From: an uncultured Ilyobacter sp.
Lineage (GTDB): Bacteria; Fusobacteriota; Fusobacteriia; Fusobacteriales; Fusobacteriaceae
Assembly (NCBI RefSeq): GCF_963668085.1
Contig: NZ_OY764059.1
Coordinates: forward strand, 186,001-250,000
Length of the DNA: 64,000 nt
Direction of reading: 5' to 3'
Shown here: positions 15,668-24,802 of the stretch, one piece after another
Position numbering within the stretch: position 1 is the stretch's first letter
Layout: the number at the start of each line of letters is the position of its first letter
Notes under the pieces: model-generated
Told to the model about the DNA's origin: nothing
Database searches by the model: none
Seen by the model: the letters and a program-made list of their open reading frames with translations, nothing else
Program-made: the position numbers and the translations under genes

Positions 15668-16399
15668 ATGTTGGGTTTGGTATTGGCTCTAGTAACTGGG
15701 CTGAGTTTTTTCATTTATATGACAATATTTTATCTTCCTATAATTGTGTTTTCAGGGGAAGAAAAGTCGGCACGACTTGCAAGGAGGGAATTTAAAAAGT
15801 TTGGTACCTGGGTTTTAGGATCTATAGGGGCTAAGCTAGAGGTTATCTACGAAGATAAAGAGGCAGTAGAAAATCTAAAAGCAAAAGACGGAATAGTGGT
15901 TGTAGGAAACCATCAGAGTAACATGGATATTCCGGTGCTGCTAGCAGGATTTCCTTTTGTTGTAGGATATGTGGCCAAAAAAGAGATGGAAAAATGGCCT
16001 TTTTTCGGGACATGGATGAAAAAATCCCACTGTGTATTTCTAGACAGAAGTAATCCGAGAGAGGGAATAAAAAGTATAAAAAAGGCTGTGGAGATTATAA
16101 AGGCCGGCTATCCTATAGCGATCTTCCCTGAGGGAGAAAGATCTCAAACTGGAGAAATAGGGGAATTTAAAAAGGGCAGCTTTAGACTGGCTACTGAGAC
16201 AAAGGGAATAATAGTGCCTGTGACAATAAAGGGTACATATGAGATCCAAAAAAGAGGCAGTGTAATAACTAAAATGGGTAAAAATGTAAAACTGATAATA
16301 GCAAAACCAATATATGTAAAGGATATGGAGACTGCTGAGGTAAAGAAACTAGACAAAATAGTAAGGGATACAATCGTGGAGAACTTTGAGAAATTTTAG
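15668..16399 (+). CDS. plsC: 1-acyl-sn-glycerol-3-phosphate acyltransferase
   Basis: A 243-residue membrane-associated enzyme that acylates lysophosphatidic acid to phosphatidic acid. An N-terminal hydrophobic segment (about 3-29) anchors it. The HX4D catalytic motif is NHQSNMD (H82, D87). The acceptor-binding motifs FLDRSN, FPEGERSQTGE and a VPVTIKGTYE strand follow in normal order. The length is typical. The start is ATG 15668 after GGGAGTGG. It has its own promoter, with a 20-bp inverted repeat over the -10 that could be a lipid-responsive operator, and a terminator over its stop codon. Confidence 0.92.
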   Translation: MLGLVLALVTGLSFFIYMTIFYLPIIVFSGEEKSARLARREFKKFGTWVLGSIGAKLEVIYEDKEAVENLKAKDGIVVVGNHQSNMDIPVLLAGFPFVVGYVAKKEMEKWPFFGTWMKKSHCVFLDRSNPREGIKSIKKAVEIIKAGYPIAIFPEGERSQTGEIGEFKKGSFRLATETKGIIVPVTIKGTYEIQKRGSVITKMGKNVKLIIAKPIYVKDMETAEVKKLDKIVRDTIVENFEKF

Positions 16400-16412
16400 T
16401 TCTCCTTTTTTT
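16378..16412 (+). terminator. plsC terminator
   Basis: GGAGAACT (16378-16385) pairs with AGTTCTCC (16398-16405), followed by seven T. The stop codon is inside the hairpin. Confidence 0.85.
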
Positions 16413-16570
16413 ATGCCCAGGTCACATAAGTTACTGAAAAATAAAAAACAGTGTATTAATATGTTCTTGAAAACAAGAGAGAATTTCATAAAAAATATAA
16501 CTCGTAATTCTTTAGTAGTTTAATAAAAAAACTTGAAAAAGTATTTGCTTTATGTTATCCTTCCATAAAA

Positions 16571-16667
16571 TGTAACCGTTACAAGAAAGAAAAAAATTCA
16601 ATGCAAAATAGGAAGTATAGGTTAACAAAAAAATCTTTTGTAAGTTACGAGATCATGAATTTCATGA
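16571..16667. promoter_or_regulatory. two palindromes upstream of pflB
   Basis: TGTAACCGTTACA (16571-16583) and TCATGAATTTCATGA (16653-16667) are perfect odd-length palindromes in otherwise AT-rich sequence, 76 and 160 bases before the pflB -35. They are candidate regulator sites. The first resembles LacI-family operators, but it is one base short of a standard CcpA cre. The rest of 16413-16742 shows nothing. Confidence 0.4.
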
Positions 16668-16742
16668 AAAAAAACGTTACTAAGGTATTAAAAGAATGGA
16701 CAGCTAGACGAGGTGTTATTAAATAGTACAGTGTAATAATGT

Positions 16743-16771
16743 TTGACATAGTTTAATACCTGTGATATACT
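16743..16771 (+). promoter_or_regulatory. strong pflB promoter
   Basis: A perfect TTGACA (16743-16748), 17 bases, TATACT (16766-16771). It suits a highly expressed gene. The transcript leader would be about 130 bases. Confidence 0.85.
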
Positions 16772-16803
16772 GATTCCGATTATTCTAAAAATGTTAATAA
16801 TTT

Positions 16804-16836
16804 CTCTAAAGTGTAAAATTTCACTTCACTTTAGAG
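16804..16836 (+). promoter_or_regulatory. hairpin in the pflB 5' leader
   Basis: CTCTAAAGTG (16804-16813) pairs with CACTTTAGAG (16827-16836), a perfect 10-bp stem with a 13-base loop. No T-run follows, so it is more likely a mRNA-stabilising or regulatory structure than a terminator. Confidence 0.6.
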
Positions 16837-16909
16837 GGGAAGCGTCAAGTATTGTTAAAAATCGTTGAAAATATATTTATAACTATAAAAAATCTAGGAG
16901 GAACTCAAT

Positions 16910-19141
16910 ATGTTCGAACAATGGCAAGGGTTTAAAGGGGATCTCTGGAAAAAAGAGATCAACGTAAGGGATTTTATACAAAACAATTATACTCCATACA
17001 CTGGGGATGAGAGCTTCTTAGTTGAACCAACTGATGCTACTAAAAAACTATGGAACAAGCTTACAGAGATGTTTAAAGTAGAGCAGGAAAAAGGTGTCTA
17101 TGATGCTGAGACAAAAGTTCCTTCTGCATTGGATGCATATGGACCTGGGTATATTGACAAAGATCTTGAAAAGATCGTAGGAGTGCAGACTGATGCCCCT
17201 CTAAAAAGAGGAATATTCCCTAAAGGTGGAGTAAGATTAGTAGAGCAGGCTCTAGACGCATACGGGTATGAGCTTGATGACTTTACAAAAGAGATCTTTA
17301 CTAAATACAGAAAGCACCATAACCAAGGTGTATTTGATGTATACACTCCTGAAATCAAAGCAGCTAGAAGTAACGGTCTAGTAACTGGACTTCCTGATGC
17401 TTACGGAAGAGGAAGAATCATCGGAGATTACAGAAGAATAGCTATTTACGGTCTAGATAGACTTATTGAAGATAAAAAATCTCAACTTGATCTTCTAGAT
17501 GTAGATACAATGTCAGACGATGTCATAAGAAAAAGAGAAGAAGTTTCTGAGCAAGTAAGAGCTCTTCAAGCATTTGGAAAAATGTGTGCATCTTATGGGT
17601 TTGACATATCAAAGCCAGCTGAAACAGCTCAGGAAGCTATACAGTTTGTATACTTCGCATACCTTGGAGCTGTAAAGGACCAGGACGGAGCAGCAATGTC
17701 ACTGGGAAGAACAGCAACATTCTTAGATATATACATCAACAGAGATTTAGAAAACGGAAAAATAACTGAAGAAGAAGCCCAAGAGTTTATAGACCAGTTC
17801 ATCATGAAGCTTAGAATCGTAAGATTCTTGAGACCGCCTGCATACAACGAGTTATTCTCAGGAGATCCAGTATGGACAACTGAGGTTCTTGGAGGAGAAG
17901 GTACAGACGGAAGAACTCTAGTAAGTAAAACATCATTTAGATACCTAAATACATTATATAACCTAGGACCAGCACCTGAGCCAAACTTAACAGTGCTTTG
18001 GTCTAGAAAATCTCCAGAAAACTGGAAAAAATTCTGTGCAAAAGTATCTATTGATACATCAGCACTTCAATATGAGAATGACGACCTTATGAGACCTCAA
18101 TTCGGAGACGACTATGCTATCGCTTGTTGTGTATCTCCTATGAAAGTCGGAAAAGGGATGCAATTCTTCGGAGCGAGAGTAAATCTTCCTAAAGCACTTC
18201 TTTACGCTATAAACGGTGGTAAAGACGAGAAATCAGGAAAGCAGGTTGCACCTCACTTTGCACCTATAACTTCTGAATACCTTGACTTTGACGTAGTAAT
18301 GGAAAGATATGAAGAGGTACTTAAGTGGCTTGCAGGAGTATATGTAAGAGCCCTAAACATCATCCACTACATGCACGATAAATATGCTTACGAAACATTT
18401 GAAATGGCTCTACATGACCTTGAGATCGAAAGAACTCAGGCTCACGGAATAGCAGGAGTTTCAATTGTGGCAGACTCACTTGCAGCTATCAAAAATGCAA
18501 AAGTAAAAGTAATAAGAGATGAGGCTGGAATGGCAGTAGACTTCGAAATCGAAGGAGACTACGAGGCATTTGGAAACAACCATGATGAAACTGACCAATT
18601 TGCTGTTTCAATTACTAAAAAGTTCATGGACATGATAAGAACTCATCAAATGTATAGAGGAGCAAGACCTACTCAATCTATCTTAACTATAACTTCAAAC
18701 GTTGTATATGGTAAGAAGACAGGAGCTACTCCATGCGGAAGAAAATCTGGAGCACCATTTGCACCGGGAGCAAACCCAATGAACGGAAGAGACAAAAAAG
18801 GAGCTATAGCAGCCCTTACTTCAGTAGCAAAGCTTCCGTTTGAGCACGCAAATGACGGAATCTCTTATACATTTGCAATCACACCTGCAACTCTAGGAAA
18901 AGAAAAAGAGGACAGATGCAACAACCTAGTGAACTTGATGGATGGATACTTTGAACCAGCTGGTGGACATCACCTAAATGTAAATGTATTTGACAAGGCA
19001 CTTCTAGAAGATGCAATGGCACATCCTGAAAAATACCCACAACTTACAATCAGAGTATCTGGTTATGCAGTTAACTTCACTAAACTTAACAAAGAGCAGC
19101 AGCTTGACGTTATATCTAGAACAATAAATGAAAGAATTTAA
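16910..19141 (+). CDS. pflB: formate acetyltransferase (pyruvate formate-lyase)
   Basis: This 743-residue glycyl-radical enzyme converts pyruvate and CoA to acetyl-CoA and formate in the cytoplasm of anaerobes. The catalytic cysteine pair C406-C407 is in IACCVSPM. The radical glycine is G718 in RVSGYAVNF. The N-terminal [20 protein letters not shown] is typical of PFL rather than glycerol or choline lyases. The start ATG has AGGAGG at 16896-16901. Codon use looks adapted for high expression. The activating enzyme follows after a hairpin, so radical formation is encoded next door. No truncation is seen. Confidence 0.97.
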   Translation: MFEQWQGFKGDLWKKEINVRDFIQNNYTPYTGDESFLVEPTDATKKLWNKLTEMFKVEQEKGVYDAETKVPSALDAYGPGYIDKDLEKIVGVQTDAPLKRGIFPKGGVRLVEQALDAYGYELDDFTKEIFTKYRKHHNQGVFDVYTPEIKAARSNGLVTGLPDAYGRGRIIGDYRRIAIYGLDRLIEDKKSQLDLLDVDTMSDDVIRKREEVSEQVRALQAFGKMCASYGFDISKPAETAQEAIQFVYFAYLGAVKDQDGAAMSLGRTATFLDIYINRDLENGKITEEEAQEFIDQFIMKLRIVRFLRPPAYNELFSGDPVWTTEVLGGEGTDGRTLVSKTSFRYLNTLYNLGPAPEPNLTVLWSRKSPENWKKFCAKVSIDTSALQYENDDLMRPQFGDDYAIACCVSPMKVGKGMQFFGARVNLPKALLYAINGGKDEKSGKQVAPHFAPITSEYLDFDVVMERYEEVLKWLAGVYVRALNIIHYMHDKYAYETFEMALHDLEIERTQAHGIAGVSIVADSLAAIKNAKVKVIRDEAGMAVDFEIEGDYEAFGNNHDETDQFAVSITKKFMDMIRTHQMYRGARPTQSILTITSNVVYGKKTGATPCGRKSGAPFAPGANPMNGRDKKGAIAALTSVAKLPFEHANDGISYTFAITPATLGKEKEDRCNNLVNLMDGYFEPAGGHHLNVNVFDKALLEDAMAHPEKYPQLTIRVSGYAVNFTKLNKEQQLDVISRTINERI

Positions 19142-19155
19142 TTTGTAATTTTAAA

Positions 19156-19188
19156 GAATAAGGGGAATCCTAGGGATTTCCCTTATTC
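19156..19188 (+). terminator. hairpin between pflB and pflA
   Basis: GAATAAGGG (19156-19164) pairs with CCCTTATTC (19180-19188), with an inner AATC/GGATT helix. There is no strong T-run, so it may reduce rather than stop read-through into pflA, or protect the pflB mRNA end. Confidence 0.55.
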
Positions 19189-19276
19189 AACTTATCTAAT
19201 AATTTTTAATAGGAAGATTTTTGGTAAAATCTCCGTATTAAGAATTATAAACTTATTTATAAGGATGGAGATGAAA

Positions 19277-20011
19277 ATGGGTAAAGTATTGGGAAAGTTA
19301 CACTCATACGAAAGCTGTGGTACAGTTGATGGACCGGGTCTGAGATATGTAGTTTTTACACAGGGATGTCCTTTGAGATGCAAATACTGCCATAACCCGG
19401 ATACTTGGCATATGCCAGATGCTAGCTATGAAGAGGATGCCAACTATATAGTGAAAGAGATATCCAAGTACAAGCCTTTTTTTAGAAATGGCGGAGGAAT
19501 GACTCTTTCAGGGGGAGAACCTTTTATGCAGGCTGAGTTTGCAAAGGAGTTATTCAGGCTGTGTAAAGAAAACGACATCAATACGGCAGTTGATACCAGC
19601 GGAATATATCTAAATGATACAGTTAAAGAAGCATTGGAATATGTGGATCTGGTACTCTTGGACATAAAGTGTATAGATCCTGAAATATATAAAGATCTCA
19701 CAAAGGTGGAACTAGAGCCGACACTTAAATTTGCAAAATATCTGTCTGATATAAAAAAACCTGTATGGATAAGGCATGTCCTTGTACCTGGGATCACTGA
19801 CAGAGAGGATTTGCTAGAAAAGCTGGGCGACTTTATAGCTAGCCTAGAGAATGTAGAGAAAATGGAGATACTGCCTTACCACAGCCTAGGCGAATATAAG
19901 TGGGAGGAGTTAGGGTATGAATATGAACTTAAGGGTGTAGAGCCTCCTACAAAAGAGTCTGTGGAAAAAGCTAAGGAGATATTCAGAAAAAAAGGTGTAC
20001 CGATAAGATAG
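19277..20011 (+). CDS. pflA: pyruvate formate-lyase-activating enzyme
   Basis: A radical SAM enzyme that installs the glycyl radical on PflB, 244 residues from ATG 19277, with GGAG at 19267-19270. In-frame ATGs at 19265 and 19271 are also possible, but the family begins near GKLHSYESCGTVDGPG. The cluster motif CX3CX2C is C31-P-L-R-C35-K-Y-C38. The GGGMTLSGGEP block binds SAM. The C-terminal LPYHSLGEYKWEELG is family-typical. It lies about 135 bases after pflB and is likely fed partly by read-through. Confidence 0.94.
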   Translation: MGKVLGKLHSYESCGTVDGPGLRYVVFTQGCPLRCKYCHNPDTWHMPDASYEEDANYIVKEISKYKPFFRNGGGMTLSGGEPFMQAEFAKELFRLCKENDINTAVDTSGIYLNDTVKEALEYVDLVLLDIKCIDPEIYKDLTKVELEPTLKFAKYLSDIKKPVWIRHVLVPGITDREDLLEKLGDFIASLENVEKMEILPYHSLGEYKWEELGYEYELKGVEPPTKESVEKAKEIFRKKGVPIR

Positions 20012-20047
20012 GGTTATCTAAAACTGAACACTGAATCGTTCCTAAAC

Positions 20048-20076
20048 TTGTCAGAAAATATAATTCATGATATAAT
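20048..20076 (+). promoter_or_regulatory. promoter of the SulP gene
   Basis: TTGTCA (20048-20053), 17 bases, TATAAT (20071-20076), with a TG extension before the -10. Confidence 0.75.
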
Positions 20077-20142
20077 AGTGTCTGATTTGTGAAAATTGAT
20101 TTTTTTTAAGATATATTAGTTTGTATTTTGACAGGAGGAAGA

Positions 20143-21669
20143 ATGAGTAGTTTTTTAAAAGAAAAATTGAGTATCAAAGATGATGTCTTGGCTGGACTTA
20201 CTGTGGCTTTTGCCCTTGTTCCAGAAGTGGTTGCCTTTGCTTTTGTAGCGGGGATAGATCCTATAGTGGGACTAAATTCGGCAGTTATAATCGGGCTTTG
20301 TACGGCTATTTTTGGAGGAAGACCTGGGATGATTTCCGGGGCGGCAGGAAGTATCGCAGTAGTATTCACTGCATTGGTGGCTCTTCACGGTGTAGAGTAT
20401 TTATTTGCAACAGTTGTGGTTATGGGAATAGTCCAGATATTGGTAGGAGTATTTAAGTTTGGAAAATTTGCCAGAATGATACCACATTCTGTTATGCTTG
20501 GATTTGTAAATGGTCTGGCAGTGGTAATATTTTTGGCTCAACTAAGTCAATTTAAGGTAGACGGCGTGTGGATGTCTGGAATTCAGCTATATGCAGTTTT
20601 AGGGTTGGTTATACTTACAATGGGGATAATCCATTTTCTTCCAAAGCTGACAAAGGCTGTACCTGCCTCACTAGTGGCAATAGGAGTCACAACTGGACTT
20701 TCTATGTGGAGCAACAAGATGGGAATTCATATACCGAATGTTCTTGAATTCTCAAAGGGTGGTATAGCCGGAGGATTGCCTAGGTTTCATATTCCGGAAG
20801 TGCCTTTAAGTTTTGAAACTTTAAAAATTGTACTTCCTTTTGCAGTGACTGCGGCAATGGTAGGACTTATCGAGTCACTTCTCACCATGTCTCTTATTGA
20901 TGACCTCACAGACACTAGAGGACAGGCCAACAGAGAGAGTATCGGACAGGGGATAGGAAACTTCATAAACGGACTGATGGGTGGAACAGGTGGTTGTGCT
21001 ATGATAGGACAGTCTATGATCAACCTAACAAGTGGAGGAAGAGGAAGAATTTCCGGAGTATCTACAGCCCTTGCTTTATTGTCATTTGTGTTATTTGGTT
21101 CAAAGATTATAGGAATAATACCACTTGCAGCTTTGGTCGGTGTAATGTTTATGGTTGTTATTGAGACATTTGCATGGGAAAGTCTGAAATATAGGAAGAG
21201 AATACCTAAAAAAGATTTTCTTATTATAGTTATTGTTGCAATAATAACTATAGAACACGATCTGGCTCTCGCAGTAATAGTTGGGATAATAATATCTGCC
21301 CTTATCTTTGCATGGGAAAAAGGGAAAAGAATCTCGGCAGAAACAAAGGTCAGTGAAAGCGGGACTAAGACATATATTTTGGAAGGACCTCTGTTTTTTG
21401 GATCTGCAGCAAACTTTAAAGAGTTGTTTGATGTACAAAATGATCCTAAAGTTGTGGCAATTGACTTTGGTAAATCAAAGGTTACAGACCACTCGGCTAT
21501 AGAGGCGATCAATAATATAACAGACAAGTACAGACAGGCTGGGAAAAAGCTGAAGCTTAAACATCTTAGCAGTGACTGTTATGAACTTTTGAAAAATGCA
21601 GAAGAGATAATAGAGATAAATATAGTAGAAGATCCAAAATATTTTGTGGCAGACAACGAACTTGCCTAA
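20143..21669 (+). CDS. SulP-family anion transporter with STAS domain
   Basis: 508 residues from ATG 20143, chosen for the GGAGGA site just before it. The upstream TTG at 20128 contains the site. SulP transporters move sulfate, bicarbonate or other anions. About 10-12 membrane segments fill residues 15-400. The signature region near the start, VAFALVPEVVAFAFVAGIDP, is typical of the family, as is the GGTGGCAMIGQS stretch. A cytoplasmic STAS domain occupies about residues 405-490 (VVAIDFGKSKVTDHSAIEAI). It has its own promoter and terminator, so the neighbouring pfl genes do not define its substrate. A small sequence set like this cannot separate sulfate from bicarbonate. Confidence 0.85.
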   Translation: MSSFLKEKLSIKDDVLAGLTVAFALVPEVVAFAFVAGIDPIVGLNSAVIIGLCTAIFGGRPGMISGAAGSIAVVFTALVALHGVEYLFATVVVMGIVQILVGVFKFGKFARMIPHSVMLGFVNGLAVVIFLAQLSQFKVDGVWMSGIQLYAVLGLVILTMGIIHFLPKLTKAVPASLVAIGVTTGLSMWSNKMGIHIPNVLEFSKGGIAGGLPRFHIPEVPLSFETLKIVLPFAVTAAMVGLIESLLTMSLIDDLTDTRGQANRESIGQGIGNFINGLMGGTGGCAMIGQSMINLTSGGRGRISGVSTALALLSFVLFGSKIIGIIPLAALVGVMFMVVIETFAWESLKYRKRIPKKDFLIIVIVAIITIEHDLALAVIVGIIISALIFAWEKGKRISAETKVSESGTKTYILEGPLFFGSAANFKELFDVQNDPKVVAIDFGKSKVTDHSAIEAINNITDKYRQAGKKLKLKHLSSDCYELLKNAEEIIEINIVEDPKYFVADNELA

Positions 21670-21675
21670 GAGAGG

Positions 21676-21701
21676 CAGCCTGGTTTCAGGCTGTTTTTTT
21701 T
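21676..21701 (+). terminator. terminator of the SulP gene
   Basis: CAGCCTG (21676-21682), loop GTTT, CAGGCTG (21687-21693), then eight T. A textbook intrinsic terminator. Confidence 0.9.
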
Positions 21702-21744
21702 AATTAACTCAAGCTACTATTTAAAAATATTGTTATAAATTACT

Positions 21745-21894
21745 GAATTTACAACAATATTAGAGTCAAAAGATTTTGTCACGAATGAAAACCGATAAAA
21801 GGCAAAAAAATTAACACGAATAAAGATAAAACCTTTTGACCACAGAGCATCATAAAAGTGTATGTTGCGCAGAGAAAAGAAGAGAGTTTCACAG
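21745..21894. repeat. dispersed 150-bp repeat, copy 2 (module A)
   Basis: Same length and near-identical sequence to 11481-11630. One arm has changed (AAAACCTTTTGAC), which leaves an A-C mismatch on the plus-strand RNA but a G-U pair on the minus-strand RNA. It again lies just after a gene end. Confidence 0.8.
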
Positions 21895-21974
21895 AGTGAA
21901 AATAAAAATCTTTTAATTTTCAGACTACTTCCCCCCTTTAAAAAATATCGTTAAGAAATCATCTTGTGAAATCC

Positions 21975-22022
21975 ACTTTCATTGAAATAAGGAGGTTTAC
22001 CGACTATATTTCAATAGAAAGT
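21975..22022. repeat. inverted repeat between modules A and B of copy 2
   Basis: ACTTTC then TTGAAATA (21975-21989) pairs with TATTTCAA then GAAAGT (22007-22022), a two-part stem of about 14 bp. It occurs only in copy 2. The surrounding 21895-22131 is otherwise featureless apart from a CTTGTAAA/TTTACAAG hairpin at 22081-22103. Confidence 0.55.
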
Positions 22023-22131
22023 TAGTTCAGAAGTGATTTGACTTAGAAAATAATGAGTAGAACGAATATATTTTCAAGTTCTTGTAAAATTTATTTTTAC
22101 AAGTTTCATTAATTTTAATTGGGTGCCTTTT

Positions 22132-22203
22132 CTTTGGTTACTTTTGCCCTGACCAAAGGGAGGAAATGCCCTTGGGGTACTTTGGGCAAGCAAAGAAAGT
22201 AAC
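22132..22203. repeat. dispersed repeat, copy 2 (module B), long hairpin
   Basis: GTTACTTT (22137-22144) pairs with AAAGTAAC (22196-22203), an inner TTTGCCC/GGGCAAG stem follows, and CCAAAGGG faces CCCTTGG. The core GAGGAAATGCCCTTGGGGT matches module B of copy 1. This is the more complete version of the element. Confidence 0.7.
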
Positions 22204-22280
22204 AGAAGCTTTTGGATAAATTCAATACTTGGTTTAACTTAGTAAGAGGTGTTTGGATTCTTTTTTTTTTAGATATTTAA

Positions 22281-22289
22281 TGGTATAAT
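22281..22289 (+). promoter_or_regulatory. extended -10 before tsaD
   Basis: TGGTATAAT, with the -10 at 22284-22289, about 38 bases before the start codon. The -35 region is only a T-run. Confidence 0.5.
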
Positions 22290-22327
22290 TTTAAAATGGA
22301 ACAAACTACAAAAGGGAGTTGAAAACA

Positions 22328-23341
22328 ATGATAATTTTGGGAATAGAAACTTCCTGCGACGAGACCTCTGTTTCGGTGGTCAGAGACGGGAAGGAGATCC
22401 TTTCAAATATAATATCTTCACAGATAGAGATACATAAAGAGTACGGCGGGGTCGTGCCAGAGATAGCATCTAGACACCATATCAAAAACATAGCTGCCAT
22501 AATGGAGGAAAGTTTATCTGAGGCAAAAGTGACCTTAGATGATATAGACTATATAGCTGTAACTTATGCTCCAGGACTTATAGGGGCTCTCTTAGTGGGC
22601 TTGTCATTTGCAAAGGGAATATCCTATGCTCATGATATCCCTATAATACCTGTGCATCATATAAAGGGGCATATTTACAGCAACTTTGTAGAAAATGACG
22701 TGAAGCTACCTCTTGTTGCCCTGGTAGTATCTGGGGGACACACAAACATAGTGCATATAGATGAAAATCATAAGTTCACCAATCTTGGGGGAACTCTAGA
22801 CGATGCTGTGGGAGAGAGCTATGACAAGGTATCTAGGGTAATGGGTCTAGGTTATCCAGGTGGACCTGTGATAGATAAACTAGCTTACCAGGGAGACAAG
22901 GACTCTATAAAGATGCCTGAACCTAAGGTGGGGGATTATGACTTTAGTTTTTCAGGTATAAAAACTTCTGTTATAAACTATGTGAATAAGATGAAGATGA
23001 AGGGCGAGACCTTCAGAGAGGAAGACCTGGCTGCGGCCTTTCAGCATAAGGTAGTGGAAATACTGTGCAAGAAGACCATAGGGGCGGCTGTGGAGAAAAA
23101 AGTCGAAAATATAGTAATAGCAGGAGGAGTGGCTGCTAACTCACTCCTCAGAAAAGAGCTGAAAGAGAAGGCTAAAAAAGCAGGTATAGAGGTCTATTAT
23201 CCATCAATGGGGCTGTGTACAGATAATGCCGCCATGATAGCTGTGGCGGGATACTACAAGGTGACATACGGAGATGAAAAAAACAGGTTTGGAGATCTAA
23301 GACTAAACGGGATAGCCACCCTGCCTATAGACAGGGACTAG
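22328..23341 (+). CDS. tsaD: tRNA N6-adenosine threonylcarbamoyltransferase TsaD
   Basis: 337 residues from ATG 22328 (GGGAG upstream). The TTG at 22319 overlaps the ribosome site. TsaD transfers the threonylcarbamoyl group to A37 of ANN-decoding tRNAs. It begins IILGIETSCDETSVS, carries the metal-binding HH of IASRHHIKNI, the VSGGHTN loop, the SYDKVSRVMGLGYPGGP block and the IAGGVAANSLLR nucleotide-binding region, ending with CTDNAAMIA. All are canonical. It is followed eight bases later by the first pseudopilin gene, so it may lead that operon. No truncation. Confidence 0.96.
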   Translation: MIILGIETSCDETSVSVVRDGKEILSNIISSQIEIHKEYGGVVPEIASRHHIKNIAAIMEESLSEAKVTLDDIDYIAVTYAPGLIGALLVGLSFAKGISYAHDIPIIPVHHIKGHIYSNFVENDVKLPLVALVVSGGHTNIVHIDENHKFTNLGGTLDDAVGESYDKVSRVMGLGYPGGPVIDKLAYQGDKDSIKMPEPKVGDYDFSFSGIKTSVINYVNKMKMKGETFREEDLAAAFQHKVVEILCKKTIGAAVEKKVENIVIAGGVAANSLLRKELKEKAKKAGIEVYYPSMGLCTDNAAMIAVAGYYKVTYGDEKNRFGDLRLNGIATLPIDRD

Positions 23342-23349
23342 GAGGAAAA

Positions 23350-23865
23350 ATGAGGAAGAAGCTGGGGACGAGCTATACAGAGGTGCTTATTGCCATATCT
23401 ATATTTTTGGTGGGAGTGATCCCTTTATTAGCCAGCTTAAACTCATCCTTTGAAGCCACTATTTACAACAAAAACTTTACCAAGGCTCTAGAGTACAACA
23501 GACAGCTAATGGAGGAGATAAGTTCCTATCTGCCTATAGAGGTAAGCGGTTACGATGATCTAGAGGATATTTATGATGAGATAGAAGAGATGTGTGAGGC
23601 TAGAAGCGAAAGTTCGGCAAAGGGTATCTATAAGATACCTGACTGGGACGGCAGTGACTTTGATTTTGATAAAGACTCGGATTCCGACGGAATCAAGGAT
23701 AAGCTTGTGGATGACAGCATGTACAGGACAGTTGAAGTAGGAAGTTTTACCGAAGGAACTGATGAAAGTTTCGATGTGACGGTGACAAGCTACCTCACGA
23801 GAAACAACGAATATATTGCTAAAAGCATCTTAAAAATAAATCTTGTGGACGAAACGTCTGAATAA
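23350..23865 (+). CDS. minor pseudopilin, GspI/PilV-like
   Basis: 171 residues with the type IV pilin N-terminus: a short basic leader (MRKKLG), then TSYTEVLIAISIFLVGVIPLLA with the conserved glutamate E11 at +5 of the processed form. The rest is a short acidic globular domain. An Asp-rich motif, DFDKDSDSDGIKD (residues about 105-117), looks like a calcium-binding loop. The AGGAGG site lies just after the tsaD stop. It is the first of three adjacent pilin-like genes in the order I, J, K of type II secretion systems. The I-type call rests on order and size, so it is moderate. Confidence 0.7.
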   Translation: MRKKLGTSYTEVLIAISIFLVGVIPLLASLNSSFEATIYNKNFTKALEYNRQLMEEISSYLPIEVSGYDDLEDIYDEIEEMCEARSESSAKGIYKIPDWDGSDFDFDKDSDSDGIKDKLVDDSMYRTVEVGSFTEGTDESFDVTVTSYLTRNNEYIAKSILKINLVDETSE

Positions 23866-23880
23866 GATGGAGGTGAGTCT

Positions 23881-24789
23881 GTGAAAAAGAAAAAAGCCTA
23901 TACTATAATAGAGCTCATAATGGCAGTTGGCTCCCTCCTTCTTGTACTGGGGGTCTTTTCTGTGGTAGTGAAAACCTACTTAGAGGAGTTCAGCGAGGGG
24001 ACTTTAGGAGAGAGAAAGTGGGCCGATGTGCAGACTTTTTTCACCTATGTGAGCAGAGATCTAGAAGAACTGTCTGAGAATCTGGGATCAGAGGAAACTC
24101 TGGAAATTAACTCTAACGGAACTATAGAGATAAAATCATCAGAGGGGACTATGACTGATTCTGTTGTTTATTCGGTGGATAGTACAGGGAACATAAGCAG
24201 GGACGGAACTGTGATTGTAAAGGTGAATAAAAATTTTGGTATAGATGGATTGGGGTTAAAAATATATGAAAATTCCCTTGAAGGAAACAGTATAAACTCC
24301 AATTGGGAATATGACGAACTAGAGGACGATCCTGTAAGAATTACTTCTGAAGCCGGATCGAATTATTACATAGAGCCGGTAATAAGCCTGTCAGAGGGCA
24401 GTGAAATAACCGGTGGATATGCCCTGAGGTTTGACAATGTAACCACGACAACAGAGCTTACAACAGAATGGAACCAAACAGTAACAGAAGCTGTTTTGAG
24501 CACAATAACTATAAGTGACACAGGTTATGTTGGTGAGATAAGAGACATTACACTAACGGCTGAATATACAGACTCGGGTAATAGCAATAAAATTGCAAGC
24601 GTAGAATATAATGATGACACAATAACTACCTCGCAAACAGACAAGAAGAATAAAAATGATAATCCAGCTACGTACGAATGGACAAGCCGAAGTATAGGCG
24701 ATACTATGGAATTTGAATTTAACATGGAAAATGGTGCCAATGGTAGCAATAAATATATTGAAATCACAGTTACTCTCAGTGAGCCTTGA
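23881..24789 (+). CDS. minor pseudopilin, GspJ/PilW-like, with long C-terminal domain
   Basis: 302 residues from a GTG at 23881 with GGAGGTGA upstream. The leader MKKKKA is followed by YTIIELIMAVGSLLLVLGVF, a standard pilin helix with the +5 glutamate. Residues about 40-160 resemble a J-type pseudopilin. Residues about 190-300 add a Thr/Ser/Asn-rich beta-type region. Its end (YIEITVTLSEP) resembles the end of the next gene. It is longer than usual GspJ proteins. Membrane-anchored before incorporation into the pseudopilus. Confidence 0.65.
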   Translation: MKKKKAYTIIELIMAVGSLLLVLGVFSVVVKTYLEEFSEGTLGERKWADVQTFFTYVSRDLEELSENLGSEETLEINSNGTIEIKSSEGTMTDSVVYSVDSTGNISRDGTVIVKVNKNFGIDGLGLKIYENSLEGNSINSNWEYDELEDDPVRITSEAGSNYYIEPVISLSEGSEITGGYALRFDNVTTTTELTTEWNQTVTEAVLSTITISDTGYVGEIRDITLTAEYTDSGNSNKIASVEYNDDTITTSQTDKKNKNDNPATYEWTSRSIGDTMEFEFNMENGANGSNKYIEITVTLSEP

Positions 24790-24802
24790 TAGGGAGGGGT
24801 CG

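Noticed and set aside
16571..16583. CcpA cre site before pflB
   Set aside because: The half-site spacing is one base short of the cre consensus, and no ccpA context is visible.
20787..21527. Long minus-strand frame of 246 codons within the SulP gene
   Set aside because: It is antisense to a clear transporter, has no family resemblance and arises from codon bias.
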